This document shows positions 39,017 through 48,358 of a stretch of DNA of 64,000 nucleotides, in pieces. The position numbers were made by a program, and so were the translations under genes. Each line of letters starts with the position of its first letter. Position 1 is the first letter of the stretch. The stretch comes from Thiosulfativibrio zosterae (lineage in GTDB: Bacteria; Pseudomonadota; Gammaproteobacteria; Thiomicrospirales; Thiomicrospiraceae). The notes beneath the pieces were generated by a model. That model saw only the letters and a list, made by a program, of their open reading frames with translations, did not search any database and was not told the origin of the DNA. Location: positions 1,719,501 to 1,783,500 of the forward strand of contig NZ_AP021888.1 in the NCBI RefSeq assembly GCF_011398155.1, given 5' to 3'.

Positions 39017-40006
39017 TTAGACACTTTTTGGGTTTTCAAGAAGCGATTGCGTGAAGTAATTTAATGTTTGGCTCAACAGTGCTTCTTTGGATAATTCAAA
39101 CGAATCTAAACTTAATGCAGTCTGTTCTTTACGCAACCAAGTAATCTGACGCTTAGCCAGTTGACGAGTGGCTGAAATGCCTTGCTCTATAAAGGTTTCT
39201 TCATTCATTTCGCCCATCAAATATGACCAGGCCTGGCGGTAACCCACGCTGCGAATCGATGGTAAATCTGGGTGTAATTCGGGATTGGTCATCAGGGTTT
39301 CCACTTCACTTAACAAACCATGATCCAACATTTGCATAAATCTGAGTTTGATTTGATGATGCAACTCGGCTCTACTTTCTGGCAATAAAACCACCTTAAC
39401 CAAATCAAATGCGCTTAGACCTTGGCCTTGCCCTTCTTGCTGGAGCACTGATAGCGGTTTGCCTGTGATTTCATAAACCTCAAGTGCGCGCATAATCCGC
39501 TGTTGATCATTGGCATGAATTCGCTGACAAATTTGGGGATCCACCGCCTGCAACTGGGCATAGACGGCCGCGGCATCTTCAAACCACTCAACCATTAAGC
39601 GCGATCGAATGGCCTCATTGGCTTCGGGCAGTTGCGCCATACCTTGTTGGAGCGCGTGAAAATACATCATAGTGCCGCCCACCAACACAGGCAGACGACC
39701 CCGCGCAAAAATTTCGGCCACTAATCGATGCGTATCAGCCACAAACTCTGAGGCTGAATAGGTTTGTGAAGGTGACAAAATATCAATCAAATGATGTGGC
39801 ACCTTATCTAATTCTGCCGCAGTTGGCTTGGCGGTGCCAATATCCATATCACGATAAATCAGCGCCGAATCAACACTGATAATTTCAATCGGCAAAACCT
39901 CTGCCAAAGCCATCGACAAACGGCTTTTACCGCTGGCAGTTGGCCCCATGATGGCCAGTACTTTTTTTTGTTCTATCAGCTGCGCCAAAATTTGTGGCTC
40001 TAGCAT
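39017..40006 (-). CDS. miaA: tRNA dimethylallyltransferase
   Basis: A 329-residue enzyme that adds dimethylallyl to A37 of tRNAs reading UNN codons. The P-loop is IMGPTASGKSRL, with DSALIYRDMDIGTAKP and SVGYRQAWSYL. The ATG at 40006 is chosen: AGAGGG lies nine bases upstream and it starts 2 bp after the mutL stop. An internal copy of the dispersed palindrome encodes the family's own QAW within GYRQAW. Confidence 0.94.
   Translation of the reverse strand: MLEPQILAQLIEQKKVLAIMGPTASGKSRLSMALAEVLPIEIISVDSALIYRDMDIGTAKPTAAELDKVPHHLIDILSPSQTYSASEFVADTHRLVAEIFARGRLPVLVGGTMMYFHALQQGMAQLPEANEAIRSRLMVEWFEDAAAVYAQLQAVDPQICQRIHANDQQRIMRALEVYEITGKPLSVLQQEGQGQGLSAFDLVKVVLLPESRAELHHQIKLRFMQMLDHGLLSEVETLMTNPELHPDLPSIRSVGYRQAWSYLMGEMNEETFIEQGISATRQLAKRQITWLRKEQTALSLDSFELSKEALLSQTLNYFTQSLLENPKSV
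39225..39238. repeat. Dispersed palindrome, copy 9 (in miaA)
   Basis: GACCAGGCCTGGCG; encodes Gln-Ala-Trp of GYRQAW, a conserved MiaA motif. This copy may therefore be partly coincidental. Confidence 0.6.
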
Positions 40007-40008
40007 GT

Positions 40009-41847
40009 CTATTGCCCTCTCATAAATAAGCTGTCGAGTTGCTCTAACGACAATTGCACCCAAGTGGGTCTTCCATGGTTACATTGATTGGAACTGGGGG
40101 TCATTTCCATATCTCGCAACAAGGCATTCATCTCTGGAATCGTTAATTGGCGATTGGCTCTCACCGAGCCAAAACAAGCCATGGTGCCTAAAATACGATT
40201 GATCTTTTCATTTGCCAATTCGGTTCGCCCCATCTCAGCCAGGTCTGACAACATGTCATTCATTAGGCGCACCAAATCCCCTTTGGCTAACAGCCCGGGC
40301 ACCGTGGTAATTTTGAGTTGTTCTGGTCCATAAGCCTCAATTTCGAATCCAAGCTGTTCAAACACGCTTTGAAACTCTTCCCAGACCTGAACCTGCGAAC
40401 TTTCCAAGGCAACCACCATAGGCACCAACAAGGGTTGTGAAATTAAGCGTTGGGTTTGCCATTGATTTTTGAGTCTTTCATACACGATGCGTTCATGCGC
40501 CGCATGCATGTCAACCAGCACCAACCCCTTGTCATTTTCGGCCAAAATAAAAATGCCATGAATTTGCGCTTTGGCGTATCCCAAAGGTGGTGAAGAGGAT
40601 TGCGAATCTTGCCTTAAAACCTCAGCTGACGCGTCATAATGACTTTGGGATTCTGCTATGTGTGACAAGTTTAATGGCTGTGCCGATGATGGATTATATG
40701 CCTGATTAAATGATTGATTTAAGGGCTGTTGAAATTGCATACTGGCTTGGATTGCTCGTTCACTGGGCGATGGCGTTTGATAATGAGCAAAAACCGCAGG
40801 ATTTGCGGCAACAGTTCCCCCTGAGGATAGCGGTTGTTGCCCTAAAGGTTGGGTCACTGCCTCACGCACCGAGCGTCTTAAAAAATCATACACCCAACTG
40901 CCATTGGCAAAACGCACCTCGTATTTTGCTGGATGCACATTCACATCCAATAACTCAGGCGGTATGTCTAAAAACAAGCAATAAGCAGGATGACGACCAT
41001 GATACAAAACATCCGCATAGGCCTGCTTGACGGCAAAAGTCAGTAATTTATCGCGAACAATTCGGCCATTCACAAACAGATATTGCATATCTGCCTGGCT
41101 ACGATTAAAGGTCGGTAACCCCGCCCAACCGCTTAAAGCTATGTCTTGCGCCTCATAACTCAACTGCAAGCTCTCTGCCATAAAAGGCGCGCCCATCAAA
41201 CTTTGCATACGCTTGTGCAACTGGGCGTCATTACTGCTCACCGAAACCTGTCTAACTGGCTTTTGATTATGCATCAGCTTAATGGACACTTCTGGACGAC
41301 TGAGCATGACCCGCTTAACCAACAAGTCTATTTGGGCAAATTCAGCGCGCGGCGTTTTTAAAAATTTTTTTCTGGCTGGGGTATTAAAAAATAAATCTGC
41401 AACCGTGACCCGCGTCCCCACGGGATGAGCCACTGGCTCAGGCGCTTGCCAGCGACCTTCGCCTTCACCTCTTAACAACCAAGCATGGTTGGAGCTGGCT
41501 TGTCGACTGGTGAGTTGAAACCGCGAAACAGAACTGATACTGGCTAAAGCCTCTCCTCTGAACCCCAAGGTGGTAATGGCGCTTAAATCTTCAACGCAGG
41601 CAATTTTGCTGGTGGCATGGCGACTCACCGCCAAAATCAGCTCTTCTTTAGCGATGCCTGCGCCATTATCAATCACTTCAATTAAAGATTCGCCCCCTTC
41701 TTCAATCCAAATTTCAATTTGGGTGGCGCCAGAATCTAAAGCATTCTCTAGCAGTTCTTTAACCACCGAGGCAGGTCTTTCAACCACTTCTCCGGCTGCG
41801 ATTTGATCCGCCAAATGAGATGGGAGTAATTGAATTGAGGATGGCAT
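40009..41847 (-). CDS. mutL: DNA mismatch repair protein MutL
   Basis: A 612-residue mismatch repair ATPase. The N-terminal GHKL domain shows LLENALDSGATQIEI, DNGAGI and GFRGEALASI. The linker (about 345-420) is Gln/Ser-rich. In the C-terminal domain VDMHAAHERIVYE fits the metal-binding DQHA(X)2E(X)4E motif with Met for Gln, as in Pseudomonas MutL, so this MutL is probably an endonuclease. The ATG at 41847 is preferred to an upstream in-frame start. It overlaps nothing and leads into miaA. Confidence 0.93.
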   Translation of the reverse strand: MPSSIQLLPSHLADQIAAGEVVERPASVVKELLENALDSGATQIEIWIEEGGESLIEVIDNGAGIAKEELILAVSRHATSKIACVEDLSAITTLGFRGEALASISSVSRFQLTSRQASSNHAWLLRGEGEGRWQAPEPVAHPVGTRVTVADLFFNTPARKKFLKTPRAEFAQIDLLVKRVMLSRPEVSIKLMHNQKPVRQVSVSSNDAQLHKRMQSLMGAPFMAESLQLSYEAQDIALSGWAGLPTFNRSQADMQYLFVNGRIVRDKLLTFAVKQAYADVLYHGRHPAYCLFLDIPPELLDVNVHPAKYEVRFANGSWVYDFLRRSVREAVTQPLGQQPLSSGGTVAANPAVFAHYQTPSPSERAIQASMQFQQPLNQSFNQAYNPSSAQPLNLSHIAESQSHYDASAEVLRQDSQSSSPPLGYAKAQIHGIFILAENDKGLVLVDMHAAHERIVYERLKNQWQTQRLISQPLLVPMVVALESSQVQVWEEFQSVFEQLGFEIEAYGPEQLKITTVPGLLAKGDLVRLMNDMLSDLAEMGRTELANEKINRILGTMACFGSVRANRQLTIPEMNALLRDMEMTPSSNQCNHGRPTWVQLSLEQLDSLFMRGQ

Positions 41848-41923
41848 TAACAAAAACTTGACCTTAACACGAAAATTAAAAAAGTCATTATAGCCAACTT
41901 TGCTCAAAATCAGGCGTTTGAAA

Positions 41924-41955
41924 ACAAAAAAACCGAGAGGCTAACGCTGTCTCGG
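41924..41955 (-). terminator. Intrinsic terminator between amiC and mutL
   Basis: CCGAGA and TCTCGG (41933-41955) are followed by a long T run on the minus strand. Confidence 0.75.
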
Positions 41956-41999
41956 CAAGGATTAAACATGACCAGATGTTTAAATGAGGTTGGGCGAGC

Positions 42000-43559
42000 C
42001 TACAAAGAGGCCACCACAGATTCGGTCAGTGGAATCTTGAGTCTAAGACCGATATACAATTGATTGGAGTTTTTAATATTATTGAGTTTTTTCAGTTCAA
42101 GGGTTGAAATGTCGTAGTTTGCCGCAATTTGAGAAAGCGTATCACCCGCTTTAACTCGGTACTGCACATAAAGGACTTCTCCCCAGCGAGGCTCTCTGGC
42201 ATTTTTACTGACAAAGGATGCAACTCCCTTGGCAATCGACTGAGCCATTTTGCTTTGATACGCATCATTGGTGAGTTTTTTCTCTTCCACTGGGTTAGAA
42301 ATAAACGCGGTTTCTATCAATAATGAAGGCATATCAATCGATTTTAAAACGGCAAACTCTGCAGATTGAACGGTTTCTTTGTGTAACTCAATTTGATCAC
42401 CCATCTCTCCTAATACGGCTTTGGCTAATTTACGGCTGGCGCGAATATTGGCTTCGCGGCTTAAATCGCTCAATACAAATGCCACATCACTTTCTTTACC
42501 CTTTAGCTTAATGTCATGTAAAGAGGCATTTTCACTTTTAGCCAATAATCTCGCCATCACACTCGATGCGCCATTGGTTGACAAAACATATACCGAGCCA
42601 CCTCTTGCCTCAGCCGTTGGAAAAGAGTCGGCATGCAACGAGATAAAAATGTCAGCATCTTTTTGATGAGCAATTCTGACTCGCTGATTGAGTGGAATAA
42701 ATTCATCTTCAGTACGCGTCAGTACCGCTTTAAGGCCGGGTTGTCTATCAATATATTTTTTTAGTTTCAAAGCCATTTCTAAAGTAATATCTTTTTCAAA
42801 TACCTTGCCCGAGTGACCTATGGCGCCAACATCTTTACCGCCATGGCCTGCATCTATTGCGATGACCACTTCATCTTTGACGATTAAAGGCGTGCCTGCA
42901 TTCAAAAGCTCATTGGTCGCTTTGGTTTCTTTTAAAGAAGACTTAGGCAATATGCTGACAACCGGTGCTGGCTGAGTCACTTTAGGCGCAGCGGCAATAA
43001 CTGGATCTGAAGATTTTGCTTTAACAGGTTGCTCTTCTTTAACTGCTGCACTTGCCACAACTTTTGGCGCTGGCTTTGGTGTTGGCTTCTGTTCAACCTT
43101 GGGTTTGTTTGCTAATACCGTCGGGGCAGGTTGAGCAACTGGTTTTACCAAACTCGACTTGACATCAATCACTAATCGCTCAGCGCCCTGCTTTGTTTTA
43201 GCCAAGGTAAAATAGCGATAGTCAAAATCGTTGCGTAAATCCAAAACCACGCGTGTTCTGCGAGAATCATCATTCACTCTGATGGCTTTGACGCGCTTAT
43301 CAAAGAGTTTTTTATAATCAAAAGCGATTTTGTTCTTGGCTTTAACAAAATCCACCACCAGTCTGCTGGGGTTGTTAAGCTGCTGAACTTCAAACGAATG
43401 ATTATCTTTGATTTCGAAAACGACACGCGTATAGGCAGGATCTTGTCCAACACGAATTTTTTCTAATGAGGTTGCGTAGGCTTGCGAGGATGCAAATGCC
43501 GATGCCAAGACCGCCAATAAAATCAATAGTTTTTTAATTTGAGAAGACTGTTTAGCCAT
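42000..43559 (-). CDS. amiC: N-acetylmuramoyl-L-alanine amidase with AMIN and LysM domains
   Basis: A 519-residue periplasmic cell-wall amidase. Signal peptide about 1-29; AMIN domain about 30-130 (septal targeting); a Pro/Lys/Ala-rich linker about 135-220; Amidase_3 domain about 230-455 with zinc ligands in AIDAGHGGKDVG, LHADSF and the Glu in IETAFISN; LysM at about 465-512 (YRVKAGDTLSQIAANY). It splits daughter cells. The AMIN domain plus LysM makes it AmiB/AmiC-like. It sits between tsaE and mutL as amiB does in Escherichia coli. Confidence 0.9.
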   Translation of the reverse strand: MAKQSSQIKKLLILLAVLASAFASSQAYATSLEKIRVGQDPAYTRVVFEIKDNHSFEVQQLNNPSRLVVDFVKAKNKIAFDYKKLFDKRVKAIRVNDDSRRTRVVLDLRNDFDYRYFTLAKTKQGAERLVIDVKSSLVKPVAQPAPTVLANKPKVEQKPTPKPAPKVVASAAVKEEQPVKAKSSDPVIAAAPKVTQPAPVVSILPKSSLKETKATNELLNAGTPLIVKDEVVIAIDAGHGGKDVGAIGHSGKVFEKDITLEMALKLKKYIDRQPGLKAVLTRTEDEFIPLNQRVRIAHQKDADIFISLHADSFPTAEARGGSVYVLSTNGASSVMARLLAKSENASLHDIKLKGKESDVAFVLSDLSREANIRASRKLAKAVLGEMGDQIELHKETVQSAEFAVLKSIDMPSLLIETAFISNPVEEKKLTNDAYQSKMAQSIAKGVASFVSKNAREPRWGEVLYVQYRVKAGDTLSQIAANYDISTLELKKLNNIKNSNQLYIGLRLKIPLTESVVASL

Positions 43560-43625
43560 GTTTCTCTCCCATTTATTAGAATCATTAGAATCCTTTATTT
43601 AAAAAGACCTCTAGGGATACATGGG

Positions 43626-44150
43626 CTAGTAAACAATTAGCGTGCCAAGTGTTTGTGCCAAATAATTAACGACAGCTAAACCGGCTTGACTTTGAGGGGT
43701 TAAGGTCAGTTTTCTGCCAGGGGTTTGTGATGTGTTTTCTAAGTGAGTCAGCTCAACAACCATATCTGCCTCAGGTAGCTGGCCAGCGCCTTTTGAAGGC
43801 CATTCTATGAGTGCAATATAGGCGCCCGATAACAAATCCCTAAGCGCCAAAAACTCTAACTCTTCAGGGTCACATAAGCGGTATAAATCAAAATGCACAA
43901 TCGTGCCTAAGGGAGTTAAATAACTTTCAACCAGCGTATATGTCGGACTTTTGACCTTTTGATTGGGTAAATAAGATTGAATAAAGGCTCTAGATAGATA
44001 AGACTTGCCGGCCCCTAAATCGCCTTCTAAAAAAATAACCAACCCTGCATCAAAGCCATTTAAAACTTTGCAACCTTGAGCAAACGCTTGTCCGAATCGT
44101 GTTGTGGCAGATTCATCTGCTAAATAAAAACTGACTTTGTTAAAATGCAT
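43626..44150 (-). CDS. tsaE: tRNA t6A biosynthesis ATPase TsaE
   Basis: A 174-residue ATPase of the threonylcarbamoyladenosine pathway. Walker A is GDLGAGKSYLSRAF, with SPTYTLVESY, HFDLYRL and IALIEWPSKG. It partners TsaB and TsaD. It precedes amiC by 66 bp and is divergent from queG; the nnr gene usually between queG and tsaE is absent here. Confidence 0.93.
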   Translation of the reverse strand: MHFNKVSFYLADESATTRFGQAFAQGCKVLNGFDAGLVIFLEGDLGAGKSYLSRAFIQSYLPNQKVKSPTYTLVESYLTPLGTIVHFDLYRLCDPEELEFLALRDLLSGAYIALIEWPSKGAGQLPEADMVVELTHLENTSQTPGRKLTLTPQSQAGLAVVNYLAQTLGTLIVY

Positions 44151-44186
44151 TAATCAACACCAAGGTTAAATTCTAAAAAGGTAAAG

Positions 44187-45392
44187 ATGTTACCAACCCA
44201 AGTTCTTGAACCTGCCGAACAACAAATGCTTAGCCAACAGATTAAAGACTGGGGCAAGGCTTTAGGCTTTGCAGATATCGGCATTACCGACACTGACCTG
44301 TCTTATTACGAAAACGCCTATTTTAAATGGATAGCGCAAAATTTTCAGGGTGAAATGGACTATTTAGCAAAACACGGCACGAAACGCACCCGACCCGCTG
44401 AATTAGAACCCGGCACTTTATCGATTATCAGTTGCCGAATGAATTATTTTGATGGCGATGCCAATAACGCGATTACCCAGCTCCAATCATCCAATCATGC
44501 CTATATTTCACGCTACGCACTGCACAAAGATTACCATAAACTGATGCGTAAGCGTTTAAACAGCTTGGCTGAAAAAATTCGTCAATCTGTACAACTTAAC
44601 CACCCAAACTTGCAATTTCGGGTTTTTAGCGACTCTGCCCCGGTGATGGAAACCGCTTTGGCAGAAAAGGCTGGGCTGGGATTTAAGGGAAAACATTCAT
44701 TGGTGATTCACCCCAAAGCCGGTTCTTGGTTTTTTTTGGGTGAAATATACCTGAGCATTGCTTTGCCGCCCGACCCACCTTTTCCAAAATCTGGCTGTGG
44801 GCCTTGTACAGCCTGTATTCAAGAATGTCCCACTCAGGCGATTATTGGCGATGGTCTGGTGGATGCGCGACGCTGCATTTCTTATTTAACCATTGAACAC
44901 AAAGGCTCTATCGACGAGGCCTTGCGGCCCTTAATGGGTAATCGCATTTATGGGTGTGATGATTGTCAGCTGGTTTGCCCTTGGAATAAATTTGCCGAAC
45001 CCACCACTGAGAACGCCTTTAAAGCCAGCCAACACGCACTTGACCAAGCCAGTTTGCTTGAGTTATTAGCTTGGGATGAGCCACAATTTCAAAAAAATTT
45101 TGAAGGCTCCCCCATTCGCCGCATTGGTTTTGAACAATGGCAACGCAACTTATGCATCTCACTGGGCAATGCCGAACCCAATCAACAAACGCTGCAAGCG
45201 TTAGAAGCTTTAATTACCGAGTCTGCACTGGTTAATGAACATCGACTTTGGGCACTTCAACAACTAAAAAACAGCCTAAAAACAACCAGGCCTGGTCATT
45301 TTTTAGTCAAAAATACACCTGCCAAAGCCAAAAAGTATTACTTACCTGCACAAGTCTTGATACGTCCAAATGACTCTAAATCTAAACAATAA
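44187..45392 (+). CDS. queG: Epoxyqueuosine reductase
   Basis: A 401-residue cobalamin-dependent iron-sulfur enzyme that finishes queuosine in tRNA. Two 4Fe-4S clusters are marked by CGPCTACIQECP and CDDCQLVCPWN. A C-terminal HEAT-like tail follows. Near the 3' end a palindrome copy encodes TRPGH within a Lys-rich extension, so the last 35 residues are probably a variable tail. It is divergent from tsaE. Confidence 0.93.
   Translation: MLPTQVLEPAEQQMLSQQIKDWGKALGFADIGITDTDLSYYENAYFKWIAQNFQGEMDYLAKHGTKRTRPAELEPGTLSIISCRMNYFDGDANNAITQLQSSNHAYISRYALHKDYHKLMRKRLNSLAEKIRQSVQLNHPNLQFRVFSDSAPVMETALAEKAGLGFKGKHSLVIHPKAGSWFFLGEIYLSIALPPDPPFPKSGCGPCTACIQECPTQAIIGDGLVDARRCISYLTIEHKGSIDEALRPLMGNRIYGCDDCQLVCPWNKFAEPTTENAFKASQHALDQASLLELLAWDEPQFQKNFEGSPIRRIGFEQWQRNLCISLGNAEPNQQTLQALEALITESALVNEHRLWALQQLKNSLKTTRPGHFLVKNTPAKAKKYYLPAQVLIRPNDSKSKQ
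45284..45297. repeat. Dispersed palindrome, copy 10 (queG 3' end)
   Basis: AACCAGGCCTGGTC, flanked by CCTAAAAAC before and ATTTTTTAG after, the same flanks as terminator copies. Read as ACC AGG CCT GGT (Thr-Arg-Pro-Gly), the third reading frame seen. Confidence 0.85.
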
Positions 45393-45462
45393 AAACAATT
45401 GAATGGGTTATCAGGTATAGTCAAAGACTCTAAAAATGTAAGATTTATTAAGGGTATTCAAT

Positions 45463-46251
45463 ATGTGGCTAAAAACCCATTGTAATTTTGAGTTTACCAT
45501 TACTGGTCCAACGCCTTTAGTGCTTATGTTGCGTCCCAGAAGTGGGGAAAACCAATGGATTACGCAAGAAGAATACCTGATAGAACCCTTTACGCCAGTG
45601 GTGGAATACACCGACATCTATGGCAACCTTTGCCAAAGACTGGTTGCCCAACCTGGCAAACTATCCATTCATACCTCGGCAAAGGTTAGAGTACCCAAAG
45701 TCCTTAAGTCGGCTCCTGGTGCACCCTTTGTTGAGGTTCAAAATTTACCCGACTCGGTATTGCAATATTTACTACCCAGTCGTTACTGTGAGTCAGATCG
45801 TTTTGGCAATATGGCCGCAGAGATTACCCAAGACTATTTATTGGGCTACGATCAAGTGGCCGCCATCGAAAAATGGATTAAAAGCAACTTTCGCTATGAA
45901 CCTGGCTCTAGCATCACGCCTTTGTCTGCGATGGAGGTCAATGCCAATGATTATGCCGTTTGTCGGGATATGGCGCATTTAGGGATTGCGCTGTGTCGTG
46001 GCCTGAGTATTCCAGCCAGAATTGTGGTTGGTTTTTTACACGAACTGAAGCCTATGGATCTGCACGCCTGGTTTGAAGCCTATGTGGGTGATCAATGGTA
46101 TACCTTTGATGCTACCCAAGGCGACGCCAAAGGTGGCTATGTTGCCGTGGGATATGGCAGAGATGCTGCAGATGTGGCCATTTACAATCAATTTGGCCCA
46201 CAGACCTATCACGACGCTCAGTACATTCATGTAGAACAATTAGAGAATTAA
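45463..46251 (+). CDS. Transglutaminase-like cysteine protein
   Basis: A 262-residue protein with a papain-like transglutaminase core: Cys in DYAVCRDMAHLG, His in DLHAWFEAYV and Asp in TFDATQ, a complete triad. The N-terminal domain (about 1-140) is strand-rich and of the type found before such cores. No signal peptide, so probably cytoplasmic. Related bacterial proteins act as proteases or amide hydrolases; the substrate is unknown. It stands alone with its own short upstream region. Confidence 0.8.
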   Translation: MWLKTHCNFEFTITGPTPLVLMLRPRSGENQWITQEEYLIEPFTPVVEYTDIYGNLCQRLVAQPGKLSIHTSAKVRVPKVLKSAPGAPFVEVQNLPDSVLQYLLPSRYCESDRFGNMAAEITQDYLLGYDQVAAIEKWIKSNFRYEPGSSITPLSAMEVNANDYAVCRDMAHLGIALCRGLSIPARIVVGFLHELKPMDLHAWFEAYVGDQWYTFDATQGDAKGGYVAVGYGRDAADVAIYNQFGPQTYHDAQYIHVEQLEN

Positions 46252-46304
46252 GTCATAAATTCTTAAAAACTAAGCACATTTATCTTGTCATAGGCGTAAA
46301 CTAA

Positions 46305-46322
46305 AAGTGATACCCATCACTT
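46305..46322. promoter_or_regulatory. Inverted repeat upstream of the discoidin-like gene
   Basis: AAGTGAT-ACCC-ATCACTT, perfect 7-bp arms, ends 12 bp before the ATG, next to AAGGAA. It could be an operator or an RNA hairpin touching the ribosome site. Confidence 0.4.
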
Positions 46323-46334
46323 AAGGAAAACGCC

Positions 46335-46808
46335 ATGCGAAAAACCATTATTGCCCCATCCGCTCCAACTCATGACCAACCAGATGTTCAATGGTTAAAT
46401 GTGCCAGACATCGCACACATTGCGATTACCTCAGAAGCACCTGATTATCCCATCGAAAATGTGTTTGCTTTAACAGCAACGTCGGGTTGGCGAGCGGCCA
46501 CCTCAGGACCCCAAATATTAAACCTGACTTTTGACCAGCCACAAGATCTCAAGTGCATTTGGCTTAAATTCATAGAAACAGAGCATCAAAGAACGCAAGA
46601 GTTTCTTTTAAGTTACTCCAAAGACCAAGGGCAAATTTTTCATGAGTTAGTCAGACAACAATGGAATTTTAATCCCCAAAATGCAACTCAAGAAATTGAA
46701 AACATCCAAGTTGACTTAACTGCTGTCACGACACTTCAACTCGTCATTACCCCTGATATGAGCAACTCCCCGCTCACGGCCAGCCTTTGCGAATGGAGAA
46801 TGGCTTAA
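46335..46808 (+). CDS. Discoidin-like (F5/8 type C) small protein
   Basis: A 157-residue protein without a signal. About residues 30-155 resemble a jelly-roll discoidin domain: YPIENVFALTATSGWRA, IWLKFIETE, QEFLLSYSKDQGQ and LQLVITPDM. Such domains bind carbohydrate or other partners, but a cytoplasmic one has no clear role. AAGGAA precedes the ATG. It lies 12 bp before the first of three ATGTAA-N5-TTACAT sites. Confidence 0.6.
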   Translation: MRKTIIAPSAPTHDQPDVQWLNVPDIAHIAITSEAPDYPIENVFALTATSGWRAATSGPQILNLTFDQPQDLKCIWLKFIETEHQRTQEFLLSYSKDQGQIFHELVRQQWNFNPQNATQEIENIQVDLTAVTTLQLVITPDMSNSPLTASLCEWRMA

Positions 46809-46818
46809 CAAGCCAAAT

Positions 46819-46839
46819 AAATGTAAATTTTTTACATTT
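46819..46839. promoter_or_regulatory. Operator O1: 21-bp palindrome upstream of the cluster promoter
   Basis: A perfect 21-bp inverted repeat with AAATGTAAA and TTTACATTT arms (core ATGTAA-N5-TTACAT at 46821-46837). It ends 3 bp before a -35 box. Confidence 0.7.
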
Positions 46840-46842
46840 ATA

Positions 46843-46871
46843 TTGACATCACCACCCACAAAGCTTAATAT
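46843..46871 (+). promoter_or_regulatory. Promoter of the DUF2202 lipoprotein gene
   Basis: TTGACA, a perfect -35, lies 17 bp before TAATAT. The predicted start is near 46878, with operators on both sides. Confidence 0.65.
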
Positions 46872-46882
46872 GCACTTAACAA

Positions 46883-46899
46883 ATGTAAAAACTTTACAT
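46883..46899. promoter_or_regulatory. Operator O2 at the predicted transcription start
   Basis: ATGTAA-AAACT-TTACAT, the same core as O1 and O3. It begins 11 bp after the -10 box, a typical repressor position. Confidence 0.7.
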
Positions 46900-46925
46900 A
46901 TTTTAAGCCGATGGGAGAAATCATC

Positions 46926-48299
46926 ATGTTAAGCCAAACTTTCAAATTCAAAAAAATCACCCTAGCCATAGCACTGACCCTTCCGCTTTTAAATGGCTGT
47001 AGCGGAACCAGCGGCGCATCTTCAGCAGATACCAGCAACTTAACCACTACGGATATCACCGTAGAGCGTGGCCCAGTGCTGAATGCGGTGGTTAAAGATA
47101 AAAATGGCAAAATGGCGGTTGCGCAAGGCAACGGCGTTTATCGTTTCACAGGGGATTTCGAGTATCCGCTTGAAACCACGGGCGGAGTGATTGACTTAAA
47201 TCACAACGGTCTAGTTGATGATGGCGATCTTAAAACCGATGGTTTAAAACTTCGCGCCAATGAAGGTAAAGTTTTAACCTTAGCGAGCACCCTTGCTATA
47301 AATACAGAGTTACAACAAAAACTGATTGATAATATTGATTTAACGGCAGATGCCATTCAAACGCATACCCCAACCAATGACAAAGCCATTGCCGCCTTAA
47401 GTGACGAAATTTATAAATACTGTATTGAAAACGGCATTACCGATGCATCTACCTTAACCACAGAACAATGGGAAGCCATTGAATTAAATATTCAAAACCG
47501 CATTGCCAACTATCTTGCATCCGAAAAAACTGCAGCTGAACTTGAACAAGAAATGGTTGATGGATTAGTTGACCCATTAAATCCACCCCCATTACTTTCT
47601 CAAGCAGAAATTGATGCCATTAACAACAATGAGGGCACTCATTCTTTAGAAGCAACCCTAGCCACTTTGCCAGTCTACGACCTAACCGATGAACAAAAAG
47701 CCACGCTGGCTTTTATGTGGAATGAAGAAAAAATGGCCAAAGATCTCTATTTTTCATTAAACGATCTTTACCCAAGCCAAACGCTTTATAACATTGCCAC
47801 CAATGCAGAAACTGAGCATCAAAACTCAGTTGCAGCCTTACTGCAAAGATATAACTTGGACTTAGAATATTACACTGACCCAAGCTATTCGTTCTCTCAA
47901 GAACAGCTCGACAGTTACCCAACAGGCAGCTTTTCAAACAGTGATGTTCAAGCACTTTATAACGCACTTTACAGTGAAGGAGCGGCTTCCGCACAAGCCT
48001 CTTTAGAAGTGGGCTGTAAAGTAGAAGTAACTGACATTAATGATTTAAACACTTATATTGAAGTGGCTGGAGAAGCGCAAGATATTAAAATGGTATTCGA
48101 AAACCTTCGTAAAGGCAGCTATAGCCATTACTGGGGATTTGACACTGCCTTAAAAGCACAAGGCGTCACAGATGGTTGTTGTTCTTTGGGTGCGGACTTC
48201 TGCCATCCAGAATATCCTGCTAATGATATGCAACAACAAGGACAAGGGTCTGCTGATGGCACGGGTGAGGGCATGAGACTTCAAAAAGGCAAACATTAA
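46926..48299 (+). CDS. DUF2202 ferritin-like lipoprotein
   Basis: About 457 residues. A lipobox LNGC places the lipid-bearing Cys near residue 25. An N-terminal region has an EF-hand-like loop, DLNHNGLVDDGD. From about 240 a DUF2202 domain follows: LTDEQKATLAFMWNEEKMAKD, ATNAETEHQNSV and LRKGSYSHYWGFDTAL, whose E...ExxH and late His look like metal ligands of a four-helix bundle. The Cys-rich end has GCCSLGADFC. The ATG at 46926 has GGGAGAAA upstream. A metal-related envelope role is inferred only. Confidence 0.75.
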   Translation: MLSQTFKFKKITLAIALTLPLLNGCSGTSGASSADTSNLTTTDITVERGPVLNAVVKDKNGKMAVAQGNGVYRFTGDFEYPLETTGGVIDLNHNGLVDDGDLKTDGLKLRANEGKVLTLASTLAINTELQQKLIDNIDLTADAIQTHTPTNDKAIAALSDEIYKYCIENGITDASTLTTEQWEAIELNIQNRIANYLASEKTAAELEQEMVDGLVDPLNPPPLLSQAEIDAINNNEGTHSLEATLATLPVYDLTDEQKATLAFMWNEEKMAKDLYFSLNDLYPSQTLYNIATNAETEHQNSVAALLQRYNLDLEYYTDPSYSFSQEQLDSYPTGSFSNSDVQALYNALYSEGAASAQASLEVGCKVEVTDINDLNTYIEVAGEAQDIKMVFENLRKGSYSHYWGFDTALKAQGVTDGCCSLGADFCHPEYPANDMQQQGQGSADGTGEGMRLQKGKH

Positions 48300-48358
48300 G
48301 TCTCACATTTAGGCAAACTGAAGTCCAACTAAAAAGTGACTGATTAGCATGGTATAAA

